Shown here piece by piece: positions 53,176-62,278 of a stretch of 64,000 bases of DNA. The position numbers were made by a program, and so were the translations under genes. The stretch's first letter is position 1. Every line of letters starts with the position of its first letter. The notes below the pieces were generated by a model that was given only the letters and a program-made list of their open reading frames with translations, made no database searches and had not been told where the DNA came from. Source of the DNA: Streptomyces rhizosphaerihabitans (lineage in GTDB: Bacteria > Actinomycetota > Actinomycetes > Streptomycetales > Streptomycetaceae); contig NZ_JAODTZ010000040.1 of the NCBI RefSeq assembly GCF_025399795.1, forward strand, positions 1 through 64,000. Reading direction: 5' to 3'.

Positions 53176-53823
53176 ATGCCCGAGCTGGTGTTCTTCTCCG
53201 GAACGATGGACTGCGGGAAGTCCACGCTGGCTCTCCAGATCGAGCACAACCGCTCGGCGCGGGGTCTGCAGGGCATGATCTTCACGCGCGACGACCGCGC
53301 GGGCGAGGGCAAGCTCTCCTCGCGTCTCGGCCTGGTCACCGACGCGGTCGAGGTGGCGGACGACCAGGACCTGTACGCCTATCTGGTCGACCACCTCTCG
53401 CAGGGCGGCCGGGCGGACTACGTGATCGCGGACGAGGCGCAGTTCCTGGCGCCTCCGCAGATCGACCAACTGGCCCGCGTGGTGGACGACCTGGGTGTCG
53501 ACGTGTTCGCCTTCGGGATCACCACCGACTTCCGCTCCAAGCTCTTCCCGGGCTCCCAGCGCCTCGTCGAACTGGCCGACCGGGTCGAGGTCCTCCAGGT
53601 CGAGGCCCTGTGCTGGTGCGGCGCCCGCGCCACGCACAACGCCCGCACCGTGGGCGGCGAGATGGTCGTCGAGGGCGCCCAGGTCGTCGTCGGCGACGTC
53701 AACCAGCCCGAGAACATCGGCTACGAGGTCCTGTGCCGCCGGCATCACCGCCGCCGTATGACTGCCGCCACGGCCCATGCGAGCGCCCTGTCCCCGGACG
53801 TCCTGCCGATCGGCTCGGCCTGA
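53176..53823 (+). CDS. tdk: Thymidine kinase
   Basis: This 215-residue type II thymidine kinase salvages thymidine to dTMP with ATP. Walker A is GTMDCGKST (8-16), the Walker B-like DEAQF is near 89-93, and the zinc Cys residues lie in CWCG and further on in VLCRRH. The start is the ATG at 53176 with GAAAGG upstream. It follows the phosphatase gene by 43 bp and may belong to the same unit as DUF5998 and the phosphatase. Confidence 0.95.
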   Translation: MPELVFFSGTMDCGKSTLALQIEHNRSARGLQGMIFTRDDRAGEGKLSSRLGLVTDAVEVADDQDLYAYLVDHLSQGGRADYVIADEAQFLAPPQIDQLARVVDDLGVDVFAFGITTDFRSKLFPGSQRLVELADRVEVLQVEALCWCGARATHNARTVGGEMVVEGAQVVVGDVNQPENIGYEVLCRRHHRRRMTAATAHASALSPDVLPIGSA

Positions 53824-53929
53824 AGCCCGTTCCCGGAGACCTGCGGCCGGAGGTCCGACGCCTGAGCCCGATGCCCGCCCCCGCGGCCGGCTCCCGGCGC
53901 CGGATCATCGGGCAGGACGGCTCACCGCG

Positions 53930-54733
53930 TCAGGTGACGGCATGGATCAGGGAGAACATCGCACCCTCCGGATCCGCCACCGTCGCCACGCGGCCGTACG
54001 GGGAGTCGTGGGCCTCCCGCAGGAGGTGCCCGCCGAGTTCCGTGACGCGGCGGACGGTGTCGTCCAGTTCTGCGGCCTCGAAGTACGTCAGCCAGTGCGG
54101 GCCCCGGTCGCGCGGCAGGGTGTTGCCGACGCCGTGGATGCCGGCCACCGGACGGCCGTCGATGTGCAGGGTCACGTAGTCGAAGTCGGCCGAGACGGCC
54201 GGCTCCAGTTCGTAGCCGAAGACCCCCTGGTAGAACTTGACGACGCTCTCGGTGTCGCGCGTCACGAGCTCGTTCCACGCCGGAGTGCCCGGCACTCCGG
54301 TGATCCCCGTGCCCAGATGGGCCGCCACCTGCCAGATGCCGAAGACGGCACCCGACGGGTCGGAGGCGATCGCCAGCCGGCCGGCCTCGGCGGCGTCGAT
54401 CGGGCCCACGCCCACGGTGCCGCCGCTGTGCCGTACCGTCTCGGCGGTGTGGTCCACGTCGGCCGAGGCGAAATAGGGCGTCCAGGCGATCGGCAGATGC
54501 CGGTCGGGTGGCAACTGGCCGATCCCGGCCACCTCATGGCCGTCGAGAAGGGCCCGCGCGTACGGGCCGAGCTGCGGGGGGCCCGGCTGGAACTCCCAGC
54601 CGAACAGCGCTCCGTAGAAGTCCTGGGTCGCGGCCATCTCATGCACCATCAGGCTCACCCAGCAGGGTGTGCCGGGTGCGTGCCGAGCGTGCGTGGTGCC
54701 GTTCGGGCCGGCCGATTCCCGTGCCTCGGTCAT
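53930..54733 (-). CDS. VOC superfamily (glyoxalase/bleomycin-resistance-like) protein
   Basis: The 267-residue protein holds two VOC repeats, about 23-135 and 150-265. Each has beta-alpha-beta-beta-beta units (WVSLMVHEMAATQDFYGALF opens the first; NELVTRDTESVVKFYQGVFG the second). One metal site per fold pair is usual in the family. The ATG at 54733 has GAGAAGAGAG upstream; the frame remains open to 55045 but crosses the promoter region. The reaction is not known. Confidence 0.87.
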   Translation of the reverse strand: MTEARESAGPNGTTHARHAPGTPCWVSLMVHEMAATQDFYGALFGWEFQPGPPQLGPYARALLDGHEVAGIGQLPPDRHLPIAWTPYFASADVDHTAETVRHSGGTVGVGPIDAAEAGRLAIASDPSGAVFGIWQVAAHLGTGITGVPGTPAWNELVTRDTESVVKFYQGVFGYELEPAVSADFDYVTLHIDGRPVAGIHGVGNTLPRDRGPHWLTYFEAAELDDTVRRVTELGGHLLREAHDSPYGRVATVADPEGAMFSLIHAVT

Positions 54734-55056
54734 CGTCACTCTCTTCTCGGCCCCTCGCGGTGGCCGGTCACCTTCCGCCTGCGAACACGCGTACTCAGTC
54801 GCGTGCGTGCACGCCCCGTGCCGATGTTCGCACCACCGGTCGTGCCGCGTGTCCGGGCCGCGCCGCCGTTGAGCGGTGCACGGCCGTAGGACGCCCGGTC
54901 CGCCGTTTCTCACCCGTTTCGGAGTGATTGCCGCGTGGTGTCCATCGGTTGTACAGCATGTGCCCGATCCCATACGCCTGGTGATCGGACCTGTCCGGCG
55001 GAGCAGAGTAGCCGGACATGGACGAAGCGGCCACCCCGTGCGCAAGGATGGTGTCC
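54734..55056. other. Divergent intergenic region
   Basis: This 323-bp gap lies between the VOC and sulfurtransferase genes. It holds their ribosome sites and no other clear element. Confidence 0.5.
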
Positions 55057-55884
55057 ATGAACGCCATCATCACGGCACCCGAACTCGCGAGTGACCTGGC
55101 GGGGCCGAACCCGCCGGTCCTCCTCGACGTCCGCTGGCGGTTGGGCGGCCCCAACCTGCGCTCCGAGTACGAGAACGCGCACATTCCCGGTGCCGTCTTC
55201 GTCGATCTGGATTCCGAACTCGCTGGTCCGGCCGGTCCGGCAGGCCGGCATCCGCTTCCCGGCCCCGAGGTCTTTGGCGCGGCGATGCGGGCCGCGGGAG
55301 TGTCCGAGAACCGCGACGTCGTTGTGTACGACGGCGGGCAGGGCTGGGCCGCCGCGCGCGCCTGGTGGCTGCTGGGCTATTCGGGTCATCCGTCGGTACG
55401 CGTGCTTGACGGCGGGTTCGCCGCCTGGAGCGGACCGGTGTCCTCCGAGGTCCCCGAGCCGGTGCCCGGAACGTTCGTACCGGCGCCCGGCGCCCGGCCG
55501 TCGCTCGACGCGGACGGGGCCGCCGCGCTCGCCCGCACCGGACTGCTGCTGGATGCCCGAGCGGGGGAGCGGTACCGGGGCGACGTCGAGCCGATCGATC
55601 CGGTCGGCGGGCACATCCCTGGCGCCGTCTCCGCGCCGACCGCCGAGAACGTCACGGAGGACGGACGGTTCCTGCCCTCGGCCGAACTCGCCGACCGCTT
55701 CAAGTCCTTCGGTGTGACACCCGCGTCCGAGGTCGGCGTCTACTGCGGCTCCGGGGTCTCGGGCGCCCATGAGGTGCTGGCCCTCGCCGTGGCCGGCATT
55801 CCCGCGGCGCTGTACGTGGGTTCGTGGTCGGAGTGGTCCCAGGACGGGAACCGTCCGGTCGCGGTGGGCCCCGACCCGCAGTGA
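55057..55884 (+). CDS. Thiosulfate/3-mercaptopyruvate sulfurtransferase (rhodanese)
   Basis: The 275-residue enzyme has two rhodanese domains. The first (about 1-125) is inactive. The second carries the catalytic C230 in VYCGSGVSGAH. CGSGV is the 3-mercaptopyruvate-type loop (thiosulfate enzymes usually have CRxGx), so 3-mercaptopyruvate is the better guess. It transfers sulfane sulfur to a thiophilic acceptor in the cytoplasm. The ATG at 55057 has an AAGGATG site; the frame is open from 55018. Confidence 0.9.
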   Translation: MNAIITAPELASDLAGPNPPVLLDVRWRLGGPNLRSEYENAHIPGAVFVDLDSELAGPAGPAGRHPLPGPEVFGAAMRAAGVSENRDVVVYDGGQGWAAARAWWLLGYSGHPSVRVLDGGFAAWSGPVSSEVPEPVPGTFVPAPGARPSLDADGAAALARTGLLLDARAGERYRGDVEPIDPVGGHIPGAVSAPTAENVTEDGRFLPSAELADRFKSFGVTPASEVGVYCGSGVSGAHEVLALAVAGIPAALYVGSWSEWSQDGNRPVAVGPDPQ

Positions 55885-55894
55885 CACCGACGGC

Positions 55895-56045
55895 GGCGCC
55901 CGCGACAGTCCCCGCAGCAACATCGGCCGTGCCGCCCGCAGTAGAACCCGCGGAGCCGCCCGCATTAGTACCTGTGGTGCCGCCTCTACGAGCGCCTGCG
56001 GTGCCGCTCACCATCACCTGCGGGTGCCCTCGGCAGTAGCACCTG
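55895..56045. repeat. Degenerate tandem repeat region
   Basis: Variants of GCAGTAGCACCTGCGGTGCCGCC recur about six to eight times, with poor conservation. One plus-strand frame reads as a Pro/Ala/Val-rich peptide. It may be a decayed minisatellite or the remains of a low-complexity coding end. Confidence 0.5.
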
Positions 56046-56128
56046 CGGTGTGCCGCCTGGGCGGAGCCGTCGTGCGCCGGGGGCGGGCGTAGTGCCGGAC
56101 GCGGGCGCCTGCCTCGCCGCCCGGTGCG

Positions 56129-56171
56129 CGACGAGGGGGCCCGCACCGGATCGGTGCGGGCCCCCTCGTCG
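56129..56171. terminator. Strong bidirectional terminator after sepH
   Basis: A 20-bp perfect stem (56129-56148 with 56152-56171) closes on the 3-base GAT. It lies 10 bp past the sepH stop and between convergent genes. Confidence 0.9.
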
Positions 56172-56180
56172 TAGACCTGA

Positions 56181-57233
56181 CTAGTCCTGCTTCTTCCGCC
56201 GTGTGCCGAAGACGATCTCGTCCCAGCTCGGGACCGCCGCCCTGCGGCCGGGACGGACGCCGTCGGCCTCGGCCTGGCGGTCGGTCGCCCCGACGAGCCG
56301 GTCGCGATGGCTGCCGACCGAGCGGGGCATGAGCACGTCCGCGTACGCGGAACCGGCACCCGCCGAGGCGGCGGGAGCCGGGGGCTCCTCCTCCTCGGGC
56401 TCGGGAACGGGCTCCTCGGCGGCGGGCCGCTCGGCGGGGGCGGGCCGCTCGGGCACCACCATGTCGCCCCGGAAGCTGGGCACCGCCTCCAGGAGGCTCG
56501 TCAGCGAGTCCCGGTCCTCGGTCTCCTCGACCGGTTCCGGGGTGGGCGAGGGCAGGCTCGGCCGTTCCATCTGCCGGTCCAGGGCGCGGTCCAGCGGACG
56601 GTCGCGGGGCAGCCGGGCGATCCGCGGTACGAACGGGAAGCTCGGCTCGGGCGCCGCGAGGTCGTCGGACTCGCCGATCAGCGAGCGCGCCTCGTCGTCG
56701 ACGGCCTGGACGAGCCGCCGAGGCGGGTCGTACGTCCAACTCGCCGCGTGCGGTTCACCCGCGACGCGGTACACCAGCATGACTTCCCAGGTGCCGTCGT
56801 CGCGGCGCCACGAGTCCCACTGGACGGTGTCCTTCTCGGCACCCCGGATCGTCAGCCGTTCCTGAACGGCCTCACCGAGCTGGGGTCCGACGTTCTCGCC
56901 GGGGCGGCGCACGGGGGTCTTCCTGGCCCGCTCGGCCATGAAGGCACGCTCCGCCAGGACGGGACCCTCGAAGCGACGTACGCGATCGACGGGGATTCCG
57001 GCGAGCTGGGCGACTTCCTCCGCGGAAGCGCCGGCGCGTATACGCGCCTGGATGTCTCGGGGGCGGAGATGGCTCTCCACCTCGATCTCGATCTGGCCGA
57101 GGCGGGGACGGTCGCCGCGTACGGCGGCGCGCAGACGCTCGTCAATCGGAAGCGTGTACTCCGTACTGTCCGCAGCCTTCAGCACCAGCCGTGTGCCGTC
57201 GTTAGAGACGGCCACGACACGCAGTTCGGGCAT
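56181..57233 (-). CDS. sepH: Cell division protein SepH
   Basis: The 350-residue protein has the DUF3071 domain at the N-terminus (MPELRVVAVSNDGTRLVLKA, IDERLRAAVRGDRPRLGQIE) with an embedded helix-turn-helix (ASAEEVAQLAGIPVDRVRRF, about 75-94). A long Pro/Glu-rich disordered C-terminal half ends in a short basic segment (IVFGTRRKKQD). SepH binds FtsZ and stimulates its assembly at septa in Streptomyces and mycobacteria (established for the family). GGGAGG lies before the ATG at 57233; the frame is open to 57320. Confidence 0.93.
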   Translation of the reverse strand: MPELRVVAVSNDGTRLVLKAADSTEYTLPIDERLRAAVRGDRPRLGQIEIEVESHLRPRDIQARIRAGASAEEVAQLAGIPVDRVRRFEGPVLAERAFMAERARKTPVRRPGENVGPQLGEAVQERLTIRGAEKDTVQWDSWRRDDGTWEVMLVYRVAGEPHAASWTYDPPRRLVQAVDDEARSLIGESDDLAAPEPSFPFVPRIARLPRDRPLDRALDRQMERPSLPSPTPEPVEETEDRDSLTSLLEAVPSFRGDMVVPERPAPAERPAAEEPVPEPEEEEPPAPAASAGAGSAYADVLMPRSVGSHRDRLVGATDRQAEADGVRPGRRAAVPSWDEIVFGTRRKKQD

Positions 57234-57705
57234 GGGGACCTCCCGGGTGGTGCCTGCCGACGTCACGTGCGTCGCTGCTTCCGCTAGTCGAGTGTGGCCT
57301 GCCCGGGTGCAGCCTGCCACAACCTTGCCGAGTTGCCCGGCGTGTCGGGCGCGGGCCCGGGGTCGCCGTTATGGCACGGTTACCTGTTCGCAACGCTAAG
57401 TGACGAACTCCATCACCCTGTGCAACGAGCCCCCTCCCGGCGGTCCTGCAAGGCCCCGGACACCCTGGCGGGAGTCCGGACCCAGGGCTCGCAACAGTAC
57501 TCCATTCGGGCCACTTGCGTGGATCGGCACGCCGCCCAACTTCGAGCGGGGGGTGCTAGTTGGCCGATCTCGAGGCCCTTTTGGCGGTCCTGGAACGTGG
57601 CACACTTCACGTAATCGGCAGAAACGGAACTAATCGTTTCGCCTGTACGTCCCTTTCTCGTGCAGTCGGTCGATCAAGTACGGGAAAGGCAGGCAAGGTC
57701 CGGGA
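57234..57705. other. Divergent intergenic region upstream of sepH
   Basis: This 472-bp gap separates sepH from a membrane-protein gene. It is lower in GC near 57380 and 57600-57680, where promoters for the two directions probably lie. A TTG-started frame at 57560 exists but is not convincing. I see no strong palindrome. Confidence 0.5.
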
Positions 57706-58491
57706 ATGCGTAAGAAGCCGGATGTCGGCGGCGAGCAGCCGGGTACCGACGTGGAACCGAGGAAGCGGCGGCTGGACCTGAGCGTCCCCCAAGTGGCGGG
57801 GAGCGCGGTGGCCGCGGTGGTCGCGGCGAAACTCGCGTCCTACTTCGGTGTGTACGGGACGATCCTGGGCGCCGGACTGGTCAGCGCCATCGCCACCTGC
57901 GGAGGAACGCTCTTCCAGCACTTCTTCAAGCGCACCGGCGAACAGATCCGTGACGTGAAGGTGCAGACGAAACCGAAGCCCCGGCAGATACCCGGTCCCC
58001 CGGGCGAGTTCACCGAGGGGACCGTCTACCGCGCGCGGGTCAGGAGCTGGAAGAGGCCGCTGGTCGCGACCGCTCTCGTCTTCGGCGTCACGATGGCCGG
58101 AATCACCACGTACGAAATGGTGTCGGGGCAGAGCTTCAGCGGCGACGGCACGAGCACGACGGTCGGCGACGCCTTCAAGGGGCACGGCGCCGGCTCGGGG
58201 AGCCCGGACCCGGGCAGGGCTCCGGCGACCGGGTCTTCGCCGTCCTCGGCCCCGGCCTCTCCCGAGGCGCCGGCGCCGTCCGCCGACAGCGGCGGCTCAG
58301 GTGATGTGGGCGGCGACGCCGGTGCTACGAACTCCGTGCCGACGCCGGGCGACAGCACGTCCTCGGGGCCGGAAACCGGGGACGGCACCCCGGCTCCCGC
58401 ACCCAGCGCGACCGCTACGACCCCAGAACCCGCCGCAAGTAGTCATTCGCAAAGCGCCGATCCGGGTCGAGTCGATCCCTCAGCTCGGTGA
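57706..58491 (+). CDS. Membrane-anchored hypothetical protein with long Ser/Pro/Ala tail
   Basis: The 261-residue protein has a hydrophobic region at 29-67 (VAGSAVAAVVAAKLASYFG, then ILGAGLVSAIATCGG), a basic cytoplasmic loop, and a second membrane segment at about 114-135. A 115-residue extracellular-type Ser/Pro/Gly/Ala tail follows. The GTILGAGLVSAIATCGGTLF segment recurs in Streptomyces membrane proteins of unknown role. The last 77 bp overlap the 3' end of the convergent oxidase gene, so the C-terminal residues are antisense to a conserved coding end. Confidence 0.78.
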   Translation: MRKKPDVGGEQPGTDVEPRKRRLDLSVPQVAGSAVAAVVAAKLASYFGVYGTILGAGLVSAIATCGGTLFQHFFKRTGEQIRDVKVQTKPKPRQIPGPPGEFTEGTVYRARVRSWKRPLVATALVFGVTMAGITTYEMVSGQSFSGDGTSTTVGDAFKGHGAGSGSPDPGRAPATGSSPSSAPASPEAPAPSADSGGSGDVGGDAGATNSVPTPGDSTSSGPETGDGTPAPAPSATATTPEPAASSHSQSADPGRVDPSAR

Positions 58492-59734
58492 ACTCGCCGA
58501 AGCGCGGGTAGACCTTGGAGAAGTACTCCGCGTCACGCGTGTGCACCTTGCCCCAGTGCGGCCGTCCCTCGTGCGCGGTGAAGATCCGCTCGGCCGCGGT
58601 GAAGTACGCCTGATAGGGGGTACCCCTGAACATGTGGACGGCGATGTACGCACTCTCCCGTCCGGACGCCGTGGAGAGGGTGATGTCGTCCGCGGGCGCG
58701 GTCCGCACCTCCACGGGGAAGCTGACCCGCAGGGTCGAGCTGTCGACCATCGACTTCAGCTCGCGCAGCGTCTCGACGAGGGCCTCGCGCGGTACGGCGT
58801 ACTCCATCTCCACGAACCGCACGCGGCGCGGAGAGGTGAACACCTTGTACGGAATGTCGGTGTAGGTCCGCGCGGACAGTGCGCGGCTGGAGAGTCCGGC
58901 GATCGACGGGATGGCCGCGGGCACGGCTCGGCCGAGCAGATTGGCCACCTGGAAGGCGCCGTTGGAGAGGAACTCGTCCTCGATCCAGCCGCGAATCGGT
59001 CCCACCGGGTTCTCGGGGCCCGCGCTGCGGTTGTTGCGCTTGGTGTTGCAGTTGCCGGTGTGCGGGAACCAGTAGAACTCGAAGTGCTCGTTCTCGGTGA
59101 AGAGTTCCTCGAAGTCGGCGGTGACCTTGTCGAAGGTCATCGGCTCCTCGCGGGCCGTGAGCAGGAAGACGGGCTCCACGGAGAAGGTGATCGCGGTGAC
59201 GATTCCCAGGGCGCCGATGCCGATGCGGGCCGCGGCGAAGATCTCGGGGTTCTCGTTCTCGGAGCAGGACAGCACCGAGCCGTCCGCCGTCACCAGTTCG
59301 AGGCCCGTGATCTGCGCGGCGATCGAGGCCGAGTCCCGTCCGGTGCCGTGTGTTCCGGTGCTGGTCGCCCCCGAAACCGTCTGCTCCATGATGTCGCCCA
59401 TGTTCGTGAGCGACAGACCCTCGCGGGCGAGGGCCATGTTGAGTCTCTTGAGCGGGGTGCCCGCCTCGACCGTGACCGTCATGGCCGCACGGTCGATCTT
59501 GCGGATCCCGGTCAACAGTTGAGGGCGGATCAATACGCCGTCGGTCGCCGCGGCGGCCGTGAAGGAGTGTCCGGTGCCGACGGCCTTCACCGTCAGGCCG
59601 TCCTCTGCCGCCTTCCGCACGGCGGCGGACAGTTCGTCGACCGAGGCAGGGGTGACCTCCCGTACGGGACGGGCGGTTACGTTCCCCGCCCAGTTACGCC
59701 ACGTGCCGCTCTTCCCGCTCACTGTGGTGCTCAT
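58415..59734 (-). CDS. FAD-linked sugar-1,4-lactone oxidase (D-arabinono-1,4-lactone oxidase family)
   Basis: The 439-residue flavoenzyme has a PCMH-type FAD domain (GTGHSF, where the His is the usual covalent flavin attachment; TGTHGTG; GIGALGIVTAIT). The C-terminal domain carries the HWGK motif typical of aldonolactone oxidases. It oxidises a sugar lactone or alditol and passes electrons to O2 or a dehydrogenase partner. Its start overlaps the MFS gene end by 41 bp, so the two are one operon, possibly export or import of the same compound. Confidence 0.9.
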   Translation of the reverse strand: MSTTVSGKSGTWRNWAGNVTARPVREVTPASVDELSAAVRKAAEDGLTVKAVGTGHSFTAAAATDGVLIRPQLLTGIRKIDRAAMTVTVEAGTPLKRLNMALAREGLSLTNMGDIMEQTVSGATSTGTHGTGRDSASIAAQITGLELVTADGSVLSCSENENPEIFAAARIGIGALGIVTAITFSVEPVFLLTAREEPMTFDKVTADFEELFTENEHFEFYWFPHTGNCNTKRNNRSAGPENPVGPIRGWIEDEFLSNGAFQVANLLGRAVPAAIPSIAGLSSRALSARTYTDIPYKVFTSPRRVRFVEMEYAVPREALVETLRELKSMVDSSTLRVSFPVEVRTAPADDITLSTASGRESAYIAVHMFRGTPYQAYFTAAERIFTAHEGRPHWGKVHTRDAEYFSKVYPRFGEFTELRDRLDPDRRFANDYLRRVLGS

Positions 59735-60971
59735 GAGACCCTCCCCGCTGCGGAACCGGCCTGCTGAGCCGGCGGTACCCGAGAAAACCGACCGCGACCG
59801 CGACGGCCCCGGACACCGCCGGAACCCCGTACCCGGCCTTCGCGCCGGCGGAGTCGATCACCCAGCCGGCCACGGAGGAACCGAGCGCGACCCCGACTGC
59901 GAGTCCTGTGCTCACCCAGGTCATGCCTTCGGTCAGTTTCGCGCGAGGTACGTGCTGTTCGATGAGGGACATCGTCGTGATCATCGTGGGAGCGATGGAG
60001 AGGCCCGCAACGAACAGCGCCACGGCCAGGAACGGCAAGTTTCCGACCAGTAGGAGGGGGATCATACTCACGGCCATCGCACATATGCCCAGCAGCCACC
60101 TGCCTTCGGCCGCCCCCTTGAAGTGCAGCAGCCCGAAGACGGCCCCCGCGAGGCAGGAGCCGGCCGCGTAGAGCGCCAGCACGATGCTCGCGGCGCCCTT
60201 GTGGCCCTGCTCCTCGGCGAAGGCCACGGTGACCACGTCGACGGCTCCGAAGATCGTCCCGGTCGCCACGAACGTGGCCACCAGGACCTGGAGTCCGGCC
60301 GAGCGGAGCGCCGAGCCGCCGCTGTGCTGCCCGCGCGGATGAGGCTGGGGCTCGGTGGCGCGCTGGGAGGTCAGCCAGAAGACTCCGGCCGCCAGGAAGC
60401 AGGCGGCGAGCAGCGGTCCGGCCTCCGGGAACCACACCGTGGACAGGCCGATCGAGATGATCGGCCCGAAGATGAAGCAGATCTCGTCCACCACGGACTC
60501 CAGGGAGTACGCGGTGTGCAGTTGCGGGGTGCCTCCGTAGAGGGCCGCCCAGCGGGCCCGGATCATCGCGCCGATGCTCGGGACGCAGCCGATGCCGGCC
60601 GCGCACACGAACAGCACCCAGTCCGGCCACTCGAAGTGCGCGGCGAGCAGCAGCCCCGCGGCCGCCGTGAGCGCGAAGAGCGTCACCGGGCGCAGGATCC
60701 GCCGCTGACCGTGCCGGTCCACCATCCGCGAGATCTGCGGGCCCATCGCCGCGGCCGCCAGCGCGATGGTCGCCGACAGAGCGCCGGCGAGGCCGTACCG
60801 CCCGGTCAGCTGGGAGATCATCGTGACGATGCCGATGCCCATCATGGACAGCGGCATCCTGCCGAGCAGCCCCGCTGTGGAGAAGCCCTTGGAGCCGGGG
60901 GCGGCGAACAGGGCACGGTACGGGCTGGGCACGAGGGTCTCCGTCGGCTCGGCTCGGCCCCTCCCCGACAC
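59694..60971 (-). CDS. MFS transporter
   Basis: This 425-residue transporter has 12 hydrophobic segments and no large loops. It overlaps the downstream oxidase gene. A perfect TTAGGT-type palindrome lies 54 bp upstream of its GTG start, so it may be part of the iron response, for instance in siderophore or porphyrin export. The adjacent ferrochelatase gene is divergent. The substrate itself cannot be read from the sequence. Confidence 0.88.
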   Translation of the reverse strand: MSGRGRAEPTETLVPSPYRALFAAPGSKGFSTAGLLGRMPLSMMGIGIVTMISQLTGRYGLAGALSATIALAAAAMGPQISRMVDRHGQRRILRPVTLFALTAAAGLLLAAHFEWPDWVLFVCAAGIGCVPSIGAMIRARWAALYGGTPQLHTAYSLESVVDEICFIFGPIISIGLSTVWFPEAGPLLAACFLAAGVFWLTSQRATEPQPHPRGQHSGGSALRSAGLQVLVATFVATGTIFGAVDVVTVAFAEEQGHKGAASIVLALYAAGSCLAGAVFGLLHFKGAAEGRWLLGICAMAVSMIPLLLVGNLPFLAVALFVAGLSIAPTMITTMSLIEQHVPRAKLTEGMTWVSTGLAVGVALGSSVAGWVIDSAGAKAGYGVPAVSGAVAVAVGFLGYRRLSRPVPQRGGSHEHHSEREERHVA

Positions 60972-61024
60972 CGTGGGCGGCCCGAACTTCGGTAAGGCGT
61001 GAAGCTGGCCGATACAGCTTACGT

Positions 61025-61040
61025 GTTAGGTGAACCTAAC
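61025..61040. promoter_or_regulatory. Iron-box-like palindrome between MFS and ferrochelatase genes
   Basis: GTTAGGT-GA-ACCTAAC is a perfect palindrome with 7-bp arms. It contains the TTAGGT/ACCTAA half-sites of DtxR/IdeR-family iron boxes, in a shorter spacing than the 19-bp consensus. It is centred 61 bp upstream of the MFS start and about 110 bp upstream of hemH. Confidence 0.65.
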
Positions 61041-61142
61041 GCACCCCTCCGTACCCCTTCCGCACCCCGCTCCGACGAACCGCGCGCACCTCGTCACCCC
61101 GCCGGTTCTCGCCCGTCAGCGGCGGGTGGCAGGATCGGACAC

Positions 61143-62270
61143 ATGCCAGAAGCGCTCGATGCCACCCCCTACGACGCCCTGCTCCTGCTTTCATTCGGCG
61201 GTCCGGAGGGCCCGGACGAAGTGGTCCCGTTCCTGGAGAACGTGACACGGGGCAGGGGTATCCCCAAGGAACGGCTCAAGGAGGTCGGGCAGCACTACTT
61301 CCTGTTCGACGGGATCAGCCCCATCAACGACCAGAACCGCACCCTGCTCGACGCGCTGCGCAAGGACTTCACCGAGCACGGTCTGGATCTGCCGGTCTAC
61401 TGGGGCAACCGCAACTGGGCGCCGTACCTGACCGACACACTGCGCGAGATGGCCGCCGACGGGCGTCGCCGGATCCTGGTGCTGGCCACCAGCGCGTACG
61501 CCTCGTACTCCGGCTGCCGGCAGTATCGCGAGGATCTGGCGGGGGCGCTGGCCGTTCTGGAGCGGGAGGGGCTGGAGCCGCCGAGGATCGACAAACTGCG
61601 GCACTACTTCAACCATCCCGGGTTCGTGGAGCCGATGACCGAGGGCGTCCTCACGTCGCTGGCCGAACTGCCCGAGGAGGTCCGGGCGGGCGCGCACCTG
61701 GCATTCACCACGCACTCGATCCCGATCGCCGCGGCGGACACCTCGGGCCCGGCCGAGGGACACGGCGACGGTGGCGCGTACGTCCGGCAGCATCTGGACG
61801 TGGCCCGGCTGATCGCGGAGGCGGTGCGTGAGGAGACCGGGATCGACCACCCGTGGCGGCTCGTCTACCAGTCTCGCTCCGGAGCCCCGCACATTCCGTG
61901 GCTGGAGCCGGACATCTGCGACCACCTGGAGGAGCTGCGCGGGGCCGGGGCGGAGTCGGCGGTGATGGTGCCGATCGGGTTCGTCTCGGATCACATGGAA
62001 GTCCTGTACGACCTGGACACCGAGGCGCGGGCGAAGGCGGAGGAGCTGGGGCTGCCGGTGCGCCGTTCGGCCACGGTGGGCTCCGACCCCCGGTTCGCCG
62101 CGGCGGTCCGTGACCTGGTGCTGGAGCGCGCCGCGGCCGAGAGCGGCCGACGGGTGACACGGTGTGCCCTGGGCGCGCTGGGAGCCAGTCATGACCTGTG
62201 CCCGGTGGGCTGCTGCCCGGCCCGCACACCCAAGCCCGCCGCCGCGGGCACCGACAGCCCCTACGCATGA
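61143..62270 (+). CDS. hemH: Ferrochelatase (coproporphyrin type)
   Basis: The 375-residue enzyme inserts ferrous iron into a porphyrin; in actinobacteria the substrate is coproporphyrin III (cpfC in newer naming). SFGGPEGP opens the fold, TTHSIP carries the metal-site His, and PIGFVSDHMEVLYDLD is the conserved helix. Cys in SGCRQY and the C-terminal C-X6-C-X3-CC cluster (CALGALGASHDLCPVGCC) fit the 2Fe-2S cluster of actinobacterial ferrochelatases. The ATG at 61143 was chosen over the longer frame. It is followed directly by the inositol-phosphatase-like gene. Confidence 0.95.
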   Translation: MPEALDATPYDALLLLSFGGPEGPDEVVPFLENVTRGRGIPKERLKEVGQHYFLFDGISPINDQNRTLLDALRKDFTEHGLDLPVYWGNRNWAPYLTDTLREMAADGRRRILVLATSAYASYSGCRQYREDLAGALAVLEREGLEPPRIDKLRHYFNHPGFVEPMTEGVLTSLAELPEEVRAGAHLAFTTHSIPIAAADTSGPAEGHGDGGAYVRQHLDVARLIAEAVREETGIDHPWRLVYQSRSGAPHIPWLEPDICDHLEELRGAGAESAVMVPIGFVSDHMEVLYDLDTEARAKAEELGLPVRRSATVGSDPRFAAAVRDLVLERAAAESGRRVTRCALGALGASHDLCPVGCCPARTPKPAAAGTDSPYA

Positions 62271-62278
62271 GGAGCCCC

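Noticed and set aside
57560..57781. TTG-started frame MADLEALLAVLERG before the membrane-protein gene
   Set aside because: The first 25 residues look plausible, but it overlaps the next gene in another frame and has no ribosome site.
59527..59535. GATCAATAC in the lactone oxidase gene as another TTGATC-type site
   Set aside because: Only one half-site, no palindrome, and explained by two ordinary codons.
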